Shown here: positions 1 through 7,083 of the stretch, in pieces | How the letters are laid out: each line of letters begins with the position of its first letter | How positions within the stretch are numbered: the stretch's first letter is position 1 | Assembly: GCA_013215515.1 (NCBI GenBank) | Contig: JABSPC010000637.1 | Location: 1-8,944, forward strand | Length of the DNA: 8,944 nt | Reading direction: 5' to 3' | From: Crocinitomicaceae bacterium | GTDB taxonomy: Bacteria > Bacteroidota > Bacteroidia > Flavobacteriales_D > Crocinitomicaceae | Notes under the pieces: generated by a model | Told to the model about the DNA's origin: nothing | The model's database searches: none | Seen by the model: only the letters and a program-made list of their open reading frames with translations | Position numbers and translations under genes: made by a program

Positions 1-1
1 A

Positions 2-1792
2 CAATTCTTCCCAAACAACTCGGTCGAATATTTTGTATCGTATTACGACTATTATCAGCCCGAAGCTTTTATGCCAGTGACTGGGACGTATATAGAAAAA
101 GACTTGCAAATCAATGATGAAATTGAAAAACTTAGACTTTCTGCTTCCTCCGCTTTATTATCTGGAAGACGTGATGTGATTGTTGTTGCATCGGTTTCGT
201 GCATTTATGGAATTGGAAATCCTAAGGAGTTTGAAGGCAGTATAATTCACATTAAAAAAGGCCAAACTATTTCTAGAAACAAGTTTTTATTCAGGCTTGT
301 TGAAACACTTTATTCAAGATCTAATGAAACTTTTGATCGCGGTACATTTCGTGTAAAAGGGGACACAATTGATGTTTATTTGGCTTCTACAGATTACGCC
401 ATTCGCTTTGAATTTTGGGGTGATGAAATTGAATCAATAAGCTCGATTAATCCCATTAGCAATGACCATATTGAAGCGCACGAGGAGATTAGTATCTACC
501 CTGCTAATATGTTTGTCACAAATCCAGAAACAACAAAAACTGCAATTGAACAGATTGGAGAGGACATGGTCCTTGCCGTTGAGCGATTTAAAAAAGAAGG
601 CAAGATTGATGAAGCCAAACGATTGGAGGAACGGGTAACTTATGATCTGGAAATGATTCGAGAATTAGGTTACTGTTCTGGAATTGAAAATTATTCACGT
701 TATTTTGACAAACGAAATCCCGGTGAACGACCGTTCTGCTTGATCGATTATTTTCCCGATGATTTCTTGATGGTTATTGATGAAAGCCATGTTACGATAC
801 CTCAAGTTAAAGCAATGTACGGTGGAGATAGGGCAAGAAAAATCAATCTGGTAGATTATGGATTCCGCCTCCCGTCAGCTATCGATAATAGACCATTGCG
901 CTTTGATGAATTTGAGGGCATGCTAGGTCAAGCAATTTATGTTTCAGCAACTCCCGCCGATTACGAGATGGAAAAATCTGAAGGAATTATCGTTGAACAA
1001 GTGATCCGTCCTACTGGTTTACTAGACCCAATTATAAACGTTCGACCAAGTATCAATCAAATTGATGATTTAATTCAAGAAATTCAAACGCGAATTGATT
1101 TAAAAGAACGAACCCTTGTTACGACGCTGACAAAAAGAATGGCCGAAGAGCTCCAAAAATACTTAGGCAAGGTTGGAATAATGTGTCGTTATATCCACTC
1201 CGATGTTGATACGATAGAGCGTGTTGAAATTCTACGTCAACTTAGACTCGGTCAATTTGATGTCTTAATTGGAGTAAACTTGCTGAGAGAAGGATTGGAT
1301 CTTCCAGAAGTTTCATTGGTTGCAATTCTAGATGCGGATAAAGAAGGTTTTTTAAGAAATGAGCGTTCTTTGGTTCAGACTGCTGGTCGTGCTTCAAGAA
1401 ATGTAAATGGTCGCGTAATCATGTATGCAGATCGGGTTACGAACTCCATGCAACGCACAATGGATGAAACTTCGAGACGAAGAAAAATTCAGGCAGATTA
1501 TAATACGCAACACGGCATAACACCAACAGGTTTGAACAAATCGACGGAGAAAATTCTTGGTTCAACTAAAGTTGCTGATGGTGATGAAATTATTGATTAT
1601 TCTACATATAGCGAGAAACAATTGGCAGCAGATCCAGTCATGCAATACATGTCAACGGAGCAACTAGAGCGCAGTGCTAAGCACGTTAAAAAGCAAATGG
1701 AAAAATCGGCAAAAGATTTAGATTTCATTGAAGCAGCTCGACTGCGTGATGAATTATTCATTTTACAAAAACAAATCAAAGAACAAAAATGA
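2..1792 (+). CDS. uvrB: UvrB, excinuclease ABC subunit B (5' end cut by window edge)
   Basis: UvrB is the helicase-like, damage-verifying subunit of nucleotide excision repair; it is loaded by UvrA and recruits UvrC. The reading frame is open from base 2, upstream of the first ATG at 71, and starts inside the beta-hairpin: the codons at 41-70 give SYYDYYQPEAF, the tyrosine-rich hairpin that inserts behind the lesion. Roughly 78 N-terminal residues, including the Walker A loop, lie outside the window. Visible helicase motifs in order are DESHVTIPQ (from 779), YVSATP (about 938-955), TLTKRMAEEL, a motif V stretch with LLREGLDLPEVSL, and QTAGRASRNVNGR (motif VI). The C-terminal UVR motif, which binds UvrC, covers about 1672-1789 (KQMEKSAKDLDFIEAARLRDEL). 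The stop overlaps the next gene's start by ATGA. The gene is intact as far as it can be seen. Confidence 0.97.
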   Translation, partial: QFFPNNSVEYFVSYYDYYQPEAFMPVTGTYIEKDLQINDEIEKLRLSASSALLSGRRDVIVVASVSCIYGIGNPKEFEGSIIHIKKGQTISRNKFLFRLVETLYSRSNETFDRGTFRVKGDTIDVYLASTDYAIRFEFWGDEIESISSINPISNDHIEAHEEISIYPANMFVTNPETTKTAIEQIGEDMVLAVERFKKEGKIDEAKRLEERVTYDLEMIRELGYCSGIENYSRYFDKRNPGERPFCLIDYFPDDFLMVIDESHVTIPQVKAMYGGDRARKINLVDYGFRLPSAIDNRPLRFDEFEGMLGQAIYVSATPADYEMEKSEGIIVEQVIRPTGLLDPIINVRPSINQIDDLIQEIQTRIDLKERTLVTTLTKRMAEELQKYLGKVGIMCRYIHSDVDTIERVEILRQLRLGQFDVLIGVNLLREGLDLPEVSLVAILDADKEGFLRNERSLVQTAGRASRNVNGRVIMYADRVTNSMQRTMDETSRRRKIQADYNTQHGITPTGLNKSTEKILGSTKVADGDEIIDYSTYSEKQLAADPVMQYMSTEQLERSAKHVKKQMEKSAKDLDFIEAARLRDELFILQKQIKEQK

Positions 1793-2082
1793 CTTTAAAA
1801 ACACTCCTCGGTCAATTACGAATATTAGCGGTTCTTGAAGGTATCTCATGGATCTTTTTGATAATTACAATAAGTCTGAAATACGGCATGGACATCACAG
1901 GTCCAAACAAAATAGTTGGAATGATTCACGGTGTTTTATTTATTGGGTTTTGCATTTGGGTTATACGATATGCGGTTAAAGTTAAATGGCCAATGAAAAC
2001 AACTCTTATTTGTCTCGCAGCATCGTTGTTTCCATTTACCACTTTTATCGTTGACACGAAAATTTTAAAGAAAGAGGAATAA
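1789..2082 (+). CDS. Small DUF3817-type integral membrane protein
   Basis: This 97-aa protein has three clear hydrophobic segments at about residues 12-30, 42-61 and 72-89, and a lysine-rich C-terminus (KILKKEE). The motifs LEGIS (17-21) and KIVGMIHGVLF (41-51) are what I recall of the DUF3817 family, small membrane proteins of unknown function common in Bacteroidota and Actinobacteria. The conserved glutamate E18 and histidine H47 lie in or next to the first two helices. The start ATG overlaps the uvrB stop as ATGA, so translation is probably coupled to uvrB, and this also settles the start choice. No role in repair is known to me; co-transcription may be positional only. The family assignment is from memory of its signature, not from a search. 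Confidence 0.8.
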   Translation: MTLKTLLGQLRILAVLEGISWIFLIITISLKYGMDITGPNKIVGMIHGVLFIGFCIWVIRYAVKVKWPMKTTLICLAASLFPFTTFIVDTKILKKEE

Positions 2083-2098
2083 CATTCCGCAATGGTAT

Positions 2099-2106
2099 TA
2101 TATTTG
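2099..2106 (+). promoter_or_regulatory. Putative Bacteroidota -7 promoter element for the lipoprotein-elbB unit
   Basis: TATATTTG matches the Bacteroidota -7 consensus TAnnTTTG and sits 23 bases before the ATG at 2130, inside the 47-base gap after the DUF3817 gene. I see no convincing -33 TTG/TTTG element at the expected spacing. An AAAAGGA stretch (2119-2125) lies just before the ATG and is the most Shine-Dalgarno-like site in the window. Confidence 0.4.
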
Positions 2107-2129
2107 ACCATACATCTACAAAAGGAACT

Positions 2130-2660
2130 ATGAAAAGTATTTTATTTATTGGATTAATTGCATTCGCTTTTGGCTGTGCGAATCATAAGAATAATTCTGC
2201 ACTTGAAGTTGAAGATAAAGAAGTGGAAATTGTAGAGGCCGTAGACGACGAAAATGCGTCGACTGATACGCAAACTGAGGATTATGAAGAAGACAGCAAA
2301 CCACAGCGTCCTTATCAAGTTAAAGGTACAATTGGCGATGTTAGTTCGAAAAAATCAGATGCTTACGAAATATTAAGTGCACGAGTTGAAGGCAATAACT
2401 TATATCTAGAAATCAGTTACACTGGAGGGTGTGCTCATCATCGATTTGAATGCATTGGAAGTGAGGCTATTTCTAAATCTCTTCCACCACAACGATCAAT
2501 TAAGTTAATTCACAACGATGATAATGACTCTTGCGAATCTTTAGTAAAACAAACCATTAAAGTTGACATTCAGCCATTCGCCTTATCAGCAGCTGGACGA
2601 AGTAATATTGTTCTTTTTCTGGAAGGGTTCAGGGGAGAATTAAACTATACTAATATATGA
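2130..2660 (+). CDS. Putative lipoprotein with GGCxxH...DxC domain (NigD-like?)
   Basis: This 176-aa protein begins with a short hydrophobic signal and a lipobox, AFGC, with the lipidated cysteine at C16. It is therefore probably anchored in the inner or outer membrane. Residues 24-56 form a strongly acidic, low-complexity linker (many E and D). The folded part (about 62-176) carries YTGGCAHHRF (97-106), SLPPQRSIKLIHND (117-130) and DNDSCE (131-136). This spacing of GGC-x-HH and D-x-C, with a basic PPQR between, resembles a recurrent Bacteroidota lipoprotein domain that I associate with NigD-like proteins. C101 and C135, possibly also C108, could form a disulfide, and the histidines could bind metal; both are inference. 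The gene overlaps elbB by ATGA, so the two are co-translated. No function can be assigned with confidence. Confidence 0.75.
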   Translation: MKSILFIGLIAFAFGCANHKNNSALEVEDKEVEIVEAVDDENASTDTQTEDYEEDSKPQRPYQVKGTIGDVSSKKSDAYEILSARVEGNNLYLEISYTGGCAHHRFECIGSEAISKSLPPQRSIKLIHNDDNDSCESLVKQTIKVDIQPFALSAAGRSNIVLFLEGFRGELNYTNI

Positions 2661-3337
2661 AAATAGGTGTTTTACTTTCAGGTTGTGGCGTATACGATGG
2701 CGCTGAAATTCAGGAATCAATTTTAACCCTTTTATCAATTGAAGAGATTGACGCTGAGGCTGTTTGTATATCTATAAACAAAAACCAACATCACGTTGTC
2801 AATCATCTCAACGGAGAAGAAATGAAAGAGTCGCGCAACATGTTGATTGAGAGCGCAAGAATTGCCAGAGGAGCGATTCATGACATCAATGATATTAGCC
2901 CATCTGATATAGATGCCCTTGTTATCCCCGGAGGGTTTGGAAGTGCCAAAAACTTAACAAATTGGGCATTTAATGGTCCCGATGGCGAGATTTTACCAGA
3001 AGTAAAACTATTGCTGATCAATATGATTAATGTCGGCAAACCGATAGCGGCCTTATGTGTAAGTCCTGTTGTAGTAGCCAAAGCATTAGAAGGATCTGGG
3101 ATTCAACCCAAACTTACAATTGGAACTAATCAAGAAGAATCCCCTTATGACATCTCGGACTTTACATCTGGATTGGAAAAAACAGGAATGCTAACAGAAA
3201 TGAAAACTGTACGTGAAATTTTAGTTGATACTGAGAATAAAATTATTACTGCTCCATGTTACATGATGGAAGCAAGTATTCTTGACGTCCGTAAGAACGT
3301 TAGATCCGCTGTTGAAGCCCTTCGCGACCTTATTTAA
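2657..3337 (+). CDS. elbB: ElbB, DJ-1/PfpI-superfamily glyoxalase III-like protein
   Basis: This 226-aa protein is close to the 217 aa of E. coli ElbB (YhbL), and the similarity is recognisable along its whole length. The N-terminus KIGVLLSGCGVYDGAEI matches the ElbB signature. It is followed by HLNGEEMKESRNMLIESARI, then VIPGGFGSAKNL (89-100), and the nucleophile elbow ALCVSP with catalytic-type Cys134. Late motifs are LTIGT and DTENKIITAPCYM. Known for the family: the DJ-1/PfpI fold, weak glyoxalase III activity in E. coli ElbB, and an older proposed link to isoprenoid biosynthesis. It is expected to be cytoplasmic. The start is set by the ATGA overlap with the upstream lipoprotein gene, an unusual partner because that product is exported while ElbB is not. 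Confidence 0.93.
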   Translation: MKIGVLLSGCGVYDGAEIQESILTLLSIEEIDAEAVCISINKNQHHVVNHLNGEEMKESRNMLIESARIARGAIHDINDISPSDIDALVIPGGFGSAKNLTNWAFNGPDGEILPEVKLLLINMINVGKPIAALCVSPVVVAKALEGSGIQPKLTIGTNQEESPYDISDFTSGLEKTGMLTEMKTVREILVDTENKIITAPCYMMEASILDVRKNVRSAVEALRDLI

Positions 3338-3368
3338 TCATCTTTTCGCGAAGTATTTGCTTTTTTTT
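3320..3368 (+). terminator. Probable intrinsic terminator overlapping the end of elbB
   Basis: A perfect 8-base inverted repeat, CTTCGCGA (3320-3327) and TCGCGAAG (3345-3352), with a 17-base loop, is followed after a few bases by eight T residues (3361-3368). The left arm lies within the last codons of elbB and the stop codon is in the loop. The gap between stem and T-run (TATTTGC) is longer than ideal, so the call is moderate. Confidence 0.5.
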
Positions 3369-3446
3369 GATTAAATATTAACAATCTTTTCGTCTAATTG
3401 TGGGAAACTCTCGGCTTTTAGAGCGGGAATCTGGCTTAGAATGCCT

Positions 3447-3454
3447 TAAATTTG
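3447..3454 (+). promoter_or_regulatory. Putative -7 promoter element of pckA
   Basis: TAAATTTG fits the Bacteroidota -7 consensus TAnnTTTG and lies 39 bases before the pckA ATG, implying a leader of about 30-35 bases. The -33 element is not clear: no TTG occurs 17-23 bases upstream, and TTTTAG at 3416-3421 is slightly too far. The rest of the 156-base elbB-pckA gap holds the terminator described above and no gene. Confidence 0.42.
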
Positions 3455-3493
3455 TATTGTTAATAAAAGCTTATTGCTAATTAAACTGACATT

Positions 3494-5104
3494 ATGAATG
3501 TATTTGGTAAGAAAGGAAACAATGCCAATTTAGATCAATCAATCGGATTAACCAATCTCGGAGACCAGTATTGGAACTTAAGCCCAGCTGAACTTGTAGA
3601 ACATGCTATCATTAGTGGACAAGGGATGTTGACGGACACTGGAGCACTTGCTATTGAGACAGGTGAGTTTACAGGTCGTTCACCTAAAGATCGTTTTGTA
3701 GTTTGTGATGAAAAAACTGAAAACGCCGTTTGGTGGGGAGGTATCAACATTAAATTTACACCTGAAAAATTTGACGCTCTTTACAATAGAATGAAGAGTT
3801 ACTTGAATGGAAGAGATGTATATGTTCGTGATGCTTATGCTTGTGCGGATGACAATCACCGATTAAACTTGAGAGTTACAACTGAGTACTCTTGGTCAAA
3901 TCAATTCGCTTACAACATGTTCTTGCGTCCAACGGATCAAGAAATTCAGGACTTTAATCCAGACTGGCATATTGTATGTGCTCCTGGTTTTATGGCGGAT
4001 CCAGAAATCGACGGAACAAGACAACATAACTTCGCTGTCATCAACTTCACGAAGAAGATGATTATCATTGGAGGTACAGGATATACAGGTGAGATCAAGA
4101 AGGGAATTTTTTCTGTATTGAATTTCATTCTTCCACACGAAAAGAACGTTTTATCAATGCACTGTTCAGCAAACATAGGTGCTGACGGAGATACTGCGGT
4201 TTTCTTTGGTCTTTCAGGAACTGGAAAAACGACTTTGTCTTCAGATCCAAACAGAAGATTGATTGGTGACGACGAGCACGGTTGGGCTGACGGTACTGTT
4301 TTCAACTTTGAAGGTGGATGTTATGCTAAAACAATTGACTTATCAAAAGAGAAAGAGCCTCAAATTTACGATGCTATTAAATTCGGAGCAATCTTAGAAA
4401 ACATAGGGTTCGATGGTGAAACATCTTCTCCAGATTATACGGACGGTTCAATTACACAAAACACACGTGTGTCTTATCCAATTGACCATATCGACAACAT
4501 TATGGTTCCTTCTACTGGTGAAGCACCAAAAAATATTTTCTTCTTAACTGCTGATGCATTTGGCGTTTTACCTCCGATCTCAAAATTGACTACGGAGCAG
4601 GCGATGTATCATTTCATGTCAGGATATACAGCCAAAGTTGCTGGAACTGAAATGGGAGTTACTGAACCACAAACAACATTCTCTGCTTGTTTCGGTGCGG
4701 CATTCATGCCATTGCACCCTGCGAAATACGCTGAGTTATTAGGAAAAAAATTGGAAGGAACAAATATCAATGTTTGGTTGATCAATACAGGGTGGTCCGG
4801 TGGATCTTACGGAGTTGGAGAGCGAATGAGCTTGAAACACACACGTGCAATGATCACTGCAGCGATGACTGGTAAATTGGACAACGTTGAGTTCCAAAGT
4901 CAACCGGTATTTGAATTGGCTATGCCTACTTCATGTGAAGGTGTACCTTCTGAGATATTGAATCCAAAAGACACTTGGACGAACAAGGCTAAATTTGATG
5001 AAGCTGCGAATAACTTGGCAAATCAGTTCGTGAAAAACTTTGAACAATATTCTGAAGAGACTAGCGACGCAATTATGTCAGCTGCTCCTAAGGTAATGGC
5101 TTAA
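3494..5104 (+). CDS. pckA: Phosphoenolpyruvate carboxykinase (ATP)
   Basis: PckA converts oxaloacetate and ATP to phosphoenolpyruvate, CO2 and ADP, the entry step of gluconeogenesis, in the cytoplasm. The 536-aa length matches the 540 aa of the E. coli enzyme. Visible motifs are TGEFTGRSPKDRF (56-68), with R62 as the probable oxaloacetate-binding arginine; YTGEIKKG (197-204) and SMHCSANIG (221-229), with the metal-binding lysine and H223; the PCK-specific P-loop GLSGTGKTT (239-247, K245); the kinase-2 motif LIGDDEHGW (256-264) with D259/D260; QNTRVSYPIDHIDNI with R325; and YGVGERMSLKHTRAMI near 439-454, which closes the ATP site. All expected catalytic residues are present. The gene stands alone between its own putative promoter and a strong terminator, so it is probably monocistronic. 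There is no clear Shine-Dalgarno sequence before the ATG. Confidence 0.98.
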   Translation: MNVFGKKGNNANLDQSIGLTNLGDQYWNLSPAELVEHAIISGQGMLTDTGALAIETGEFTGRSPKDRFVVCDEKTENAVWWGGINIKFTPEKFDALYNRMKSYLNGRDVYVRDAYACADDNHRLNLRVTTEYSWSNQFAYNMFLRPTDQEIQDFNPDWHIVCAPGFMADPEIDGTRQHNFAVINFTKKMIIIGGTGYTGEIKKGIFSVLNFILPHEKNVLSMHCSANIGADGDTAVFFGLSGTGKTTLSSDPNRRLIGDDEHGWADGTVFNFEGGCYAKTIDLSKEKEPQIYDAIKFGAILENIGFDGETSSPDYTDGSITQNTRVSYPIDHIDNIMVPSTGEAPKNIFFLTADAFGVLPPISKLTTEQAMYHFMSGYTAKVAGTEMGVTEPQTTFSACFGAAFMPLHPAKYAELLGKKLEGTNINVWLINTGWSGGSYGVGERMSLKHTRAMITAAMTGKLDNVEFQSQPVFELAMPTSCEGVPSEILNPKDTWTNKAKFDEAANNLANQFVKNFEQYSEETSDAIMSAAPKVMA

Positions 5105-5127
5105 TTAAGAATTTTAAAGCTAAATAC

Positions 5128-5170
5128 CAATGAAAGCCCCTCTCGGTTAAACCAAGAGGGGCTTTCATTG
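5128..5170 (+). terminator. Strong hairpin terminator after pckA
   Basis: A perfect 16-base inverted repeat (5128-5143 paired with 5155-5170) encloses an 11-base loop, CGGTTAAACCA, which can itself form a GGT/ACC extension. The core is GAAAGCCCCTCT / AGAGGGGCTTTC, so the T-rich and A-rich flanks lie within the stem and the structure could work in both directions. It starts 24 bases after the pckA stop. Confidence 0.9.
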
Positions 5171-5172
5171 TT

Positions 5173-5191
5173 ACCTTTCCTTATAAAAGGT
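5173..5191 (+). repeat. Small second hairpin behind the pckA terminator
   Basis: ACCTTT (5173-5178) and AAAGGT (5186-5191) form a 6-base stem with a 7-base loop, followed by the T-rich stretch TATTTTAATAATTTAT. It may act as a backup terminator, or it may be chance in AT-rich DNA. Confidence 0.3.
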
Positions 5192-5205
5192 TATTTTAAT
5201 AATTT

Positions 5206-6150
5206 ATGGCGTAAATTCTATTTCTCTTCTTCCTAATTTTGTCCGCATTTTCTTACGGTCAATCTCATGATGGAGGAGATTCATTTGCTCAAGATGATTC
5301 AATAGTTAAAAAGGCAAAGGTTAAAGAGGTGCTTGTAAATTATATTTCGAGTATTGGTGATTCATTTTTTTTTTTGCAAAATATATTTACGCCCCAGAAG
5401 GGCGACCATTATGTCAAACAGGTAAAGTTCGTGACAGTAAAATAAAATCTGATTGGAGTTACATCTATAACAAAAATGGGGAAAAAGCCTCTAACACATT
5501 TGTTAAATATGAAGAATCAGACACGACTTCCACCCGAACAGAAAATACTTTTGATGTAAATGGGAATCAAATTCTATCTGAAACCTATAATGAATCACAC
5601 GAACTTATCGGACTTCAAAAAAGAACTTACAATTCGCACAATGATATTCTGACTCTTATTGGTTATACGCCTTTCATTGATATTATTGGGAGTTCGATTT
5701 ATATCAATCAATGGATATGATTACAAATATGAGGACTCCCTTAAAACTGTTGAATATTGGTATGTCGACACAAACCGAACAAGTCTGCATTTAAGCACCG
5801 ATTATGAATTCGATGAGGCGGGCCGCTTAGCTTCTAAAGAATGTTATGAATTTGGTACTTCATCCCCTTCCAAAGGAGCTTTGATTCATACTCAGGAATA
5901 TGAATGTTTTACAAAAAACGAAATAAAAAGTACTTCGTTCACCGAATATGAACAGCTGTATAGATGTCCAAAACTAAGAAAATCATTTTATGCGTGTACG
6001 AAATCAACCTATGATGAAAAAGGAAAGGCAATTAAGCTAACAACTTGGAAAGTTGAATACCACCCTTCTGAATTGATTAAATCCAGTCAAGAATATTACG
6101 AAGACGGCACAATAGGCGGCAAAACAATATATGAGTACACCTATTATTAG
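5206..6150 (+). pseudogene. Broken gene for a secreted YD/RHS-like repeat protein
   Basis: Three reading-frame pieces join into one protein of about 314 residues. Piece 1 (5206 to about 5375) reads M-A-stop and then a signal peptide, ILFLFFLILSAFSYGQ, and a mature start SHDGGDSFAQDD. Piece 2 (about 5376-5717, a frame with no standard start codon) contains FAKYIYAPEGRPL, YIYNKNGEKA, NTFDVNGNQI and KRTYNSHNDIL. Piece 3 (to the TAG at 6148) contains YEFDEAGRLASKE, STYDEKGKAIKL and QEYYEDGTIGG. The repeated aromatic-x-D/N-x-x-G pattern runs through pieces 2 and 3, which supports a single ancestral gene. Lesions: TAA at codon 3 (5212-5214; AAA would restore M-A-K), an 11-T run (5365-5375; 12 or 9 T would restore frame), and a further shift between about 5653 and 5717. 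The protein family is not recognised beyond the repeat style. Assembly error or slippage-based rescue cannot be excluded. Confidence 0.75.
5365..5375 (+). repeat. 11-T homopolymer at a frameshift point
   Basis: Eleven consecutive T residues lie exactly where the signal-peptide frame must shift to continue into the repeat region. One added T, or loss of two, would give an in-frame join ending in TTT-GCA. Such tracts slip in replication and transcription and are also prone to sequencing error. Confidence 0.85.
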
Positions 6151-6158
6151 GAGTGGTT

Positions 6159-7082
6159 TTATAAATGCTCCATTAAATACTGATATAAAGCAACCATACC
6201 GGCGATATCAGACTTGAATACCTTTTCATCTGGAGTATGAACATTATCCTCCGCGGCACCAATAAAACACCAGTCGATAGGCAAATCTGATTTCTGTAAA
6301 ACTCCTCCATCGCTTCCTCCGGCAGATTCTACTTCCAATTGGAATTTCACGCCAGAATCTCTAGCAAGGCCAATTATTTTATTCAAATAAGAACGTCTTG
6401 GAAGGCCCTGATCTCTCATTGAAACTGCAACTCCACCATCATGTCCAACGCCGTGCGTAACCCATGTAATATCTGAAATTAAAGCCTGACGAACACCGTA
6501 TGCTTTTAAAAGGTAATTAGCACAGAACCCAACAGAGTTTCCTCCATGCTCTTCATAGGTAGAAAAAACGATAGCTCCATTTTCTAATGTCTCAGCAACT
6601 CTTAAAGCATTCCAAACTCCCAATCGATTATCCATATAGGGCGATTGAATATATTCATCCGTTTCTCTGAAATCAGGCTTAAACGTTAATAAAGTTCCTC
6701 TGTCTATCTCTCTATCAAGAACATATTGAATACTTGTCTCGCCATCACCAGAATCAATCAACATCAACTCAGTTTCAATTTCACCTTGACTATCAGAACC
6801 AACCAATTGGATTCCATCGATCAATCTTGTCCCACCAACTTTTATCAATTCCTTATCGTAACCTGTAGAGAAGCCAATACTGTCCATATGGGCATAAATA
6901 GCTGTTCTTGGCTCACCAAATACCAATATCACACAATCTTGAAATCCATTGCCTGAGACAATTTGAGGTTGAACTTTCCAGTCACTTGAGTTCGAAGTCA
7001 CGTATTCCTTAATAAACTCAGCCAAATTCGATTCATCGCTTGCTGCTGCTCGAATTGACACTAACTTTTCCAATAACTTCAT
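6159..7082 (-). CDS. M42-like zinc aminopeptidase
   Basis: This 307-aa protein has the metal-ligand pattern of clan MH peptidases, in M42 (glutamyl/tetrahedral aminopeptidase) order: AHMDSIG (64-70, H65), YMDNRLGVW (149-157, bridging D151), TYEEHGG (175-181, E177/E178 as general base and metal ligand), SDITW (203-207, D204) and VHTPDEK (281-287, H282). SAGGSDGG (253-260) corresponds to the GTDA-type loop of M42. All five metal-ligand positions are occupied. M42 enzymes are usually around 340-360 aa; this one is somewhat short, so a divergent or M28/M20-type relative remains possible. No signal peptide, so it is probably cytoplasmic and trims short peptides. It follows the YigZ-family gene by 1 base on the same strand, so the two are surely co-transcribed. 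The stop lies 8 bases from the convergent pseudogene, with no terminator between them. Confidence 0.85.
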   Translation of the reverse strand: MKLLEKLVSIRAAASDESNLAEFIKEYVTSNSSDWKVQPQIVSGNGFQDCVILVFGEPRTAIYAHMDSIGFSTGYDKELIKVGGTRLIDGIQLVGSDSQGEIETELMLIDSGDGETSIQYVLDREIDRGTLLTFKPDFRETDEYIQSPYMDNRLGVWNALRVAETLENGAIVFSTYEEHGGNSVGFCANYLLKAYGVRQALISDITWVTHGVGHDGGVAVSMRDQGLPRRSYLNKIIGLARDSGVKFQLEVESAGGSDGGVLQKSDLPIDWCFIGAAEDNVHTPDEKVFKSDIAGMVALYQYLMEHL

Positions 7083-7083
7083 C

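Noticed and set aside
1597..1779. - strand frame opposite the uvrB C-terminus, and a + strand frame (6726-6956) opposite the peptidase
   Set aside because: Both are antisense to clearly real genes, with no domain, promoter or context supporting them.
1926..2111. - strand frame of 61 codons opposite the DUF3817 gene
   Set aside because: No homology signal, and it is antisense to a better-supported membrane protein gene.
2878..3081. - strand 67-codon frame opposite elbB
   Set aside because: It lies entirely within elbB, with no supporting features.
3946..4305. 119-codon frame on the - strand inside pckA, with others at 3535-3750 and 3896-4138
   Set aside because: These lie wholly opposite a strongly conserved enzyme gene, have no recognisable domain, and are explained as frame shadows of pckA codon use.
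5239..5445. The 68-aa frame from TTG at 5239 as an independent gene
   Set aside because: It starts in the middle of a signal peptide and ends just after the T11 run; the continuation in another frame shows it is a fragment of the broken gene.
5659..6150. The 163-aa frame from TTG at 5659 as an independent gene
   Set aside because: It has no signal peptide or credible start, and its repeat pattern continues from the frame upstream, so it is the 3' part of the same broken gene.
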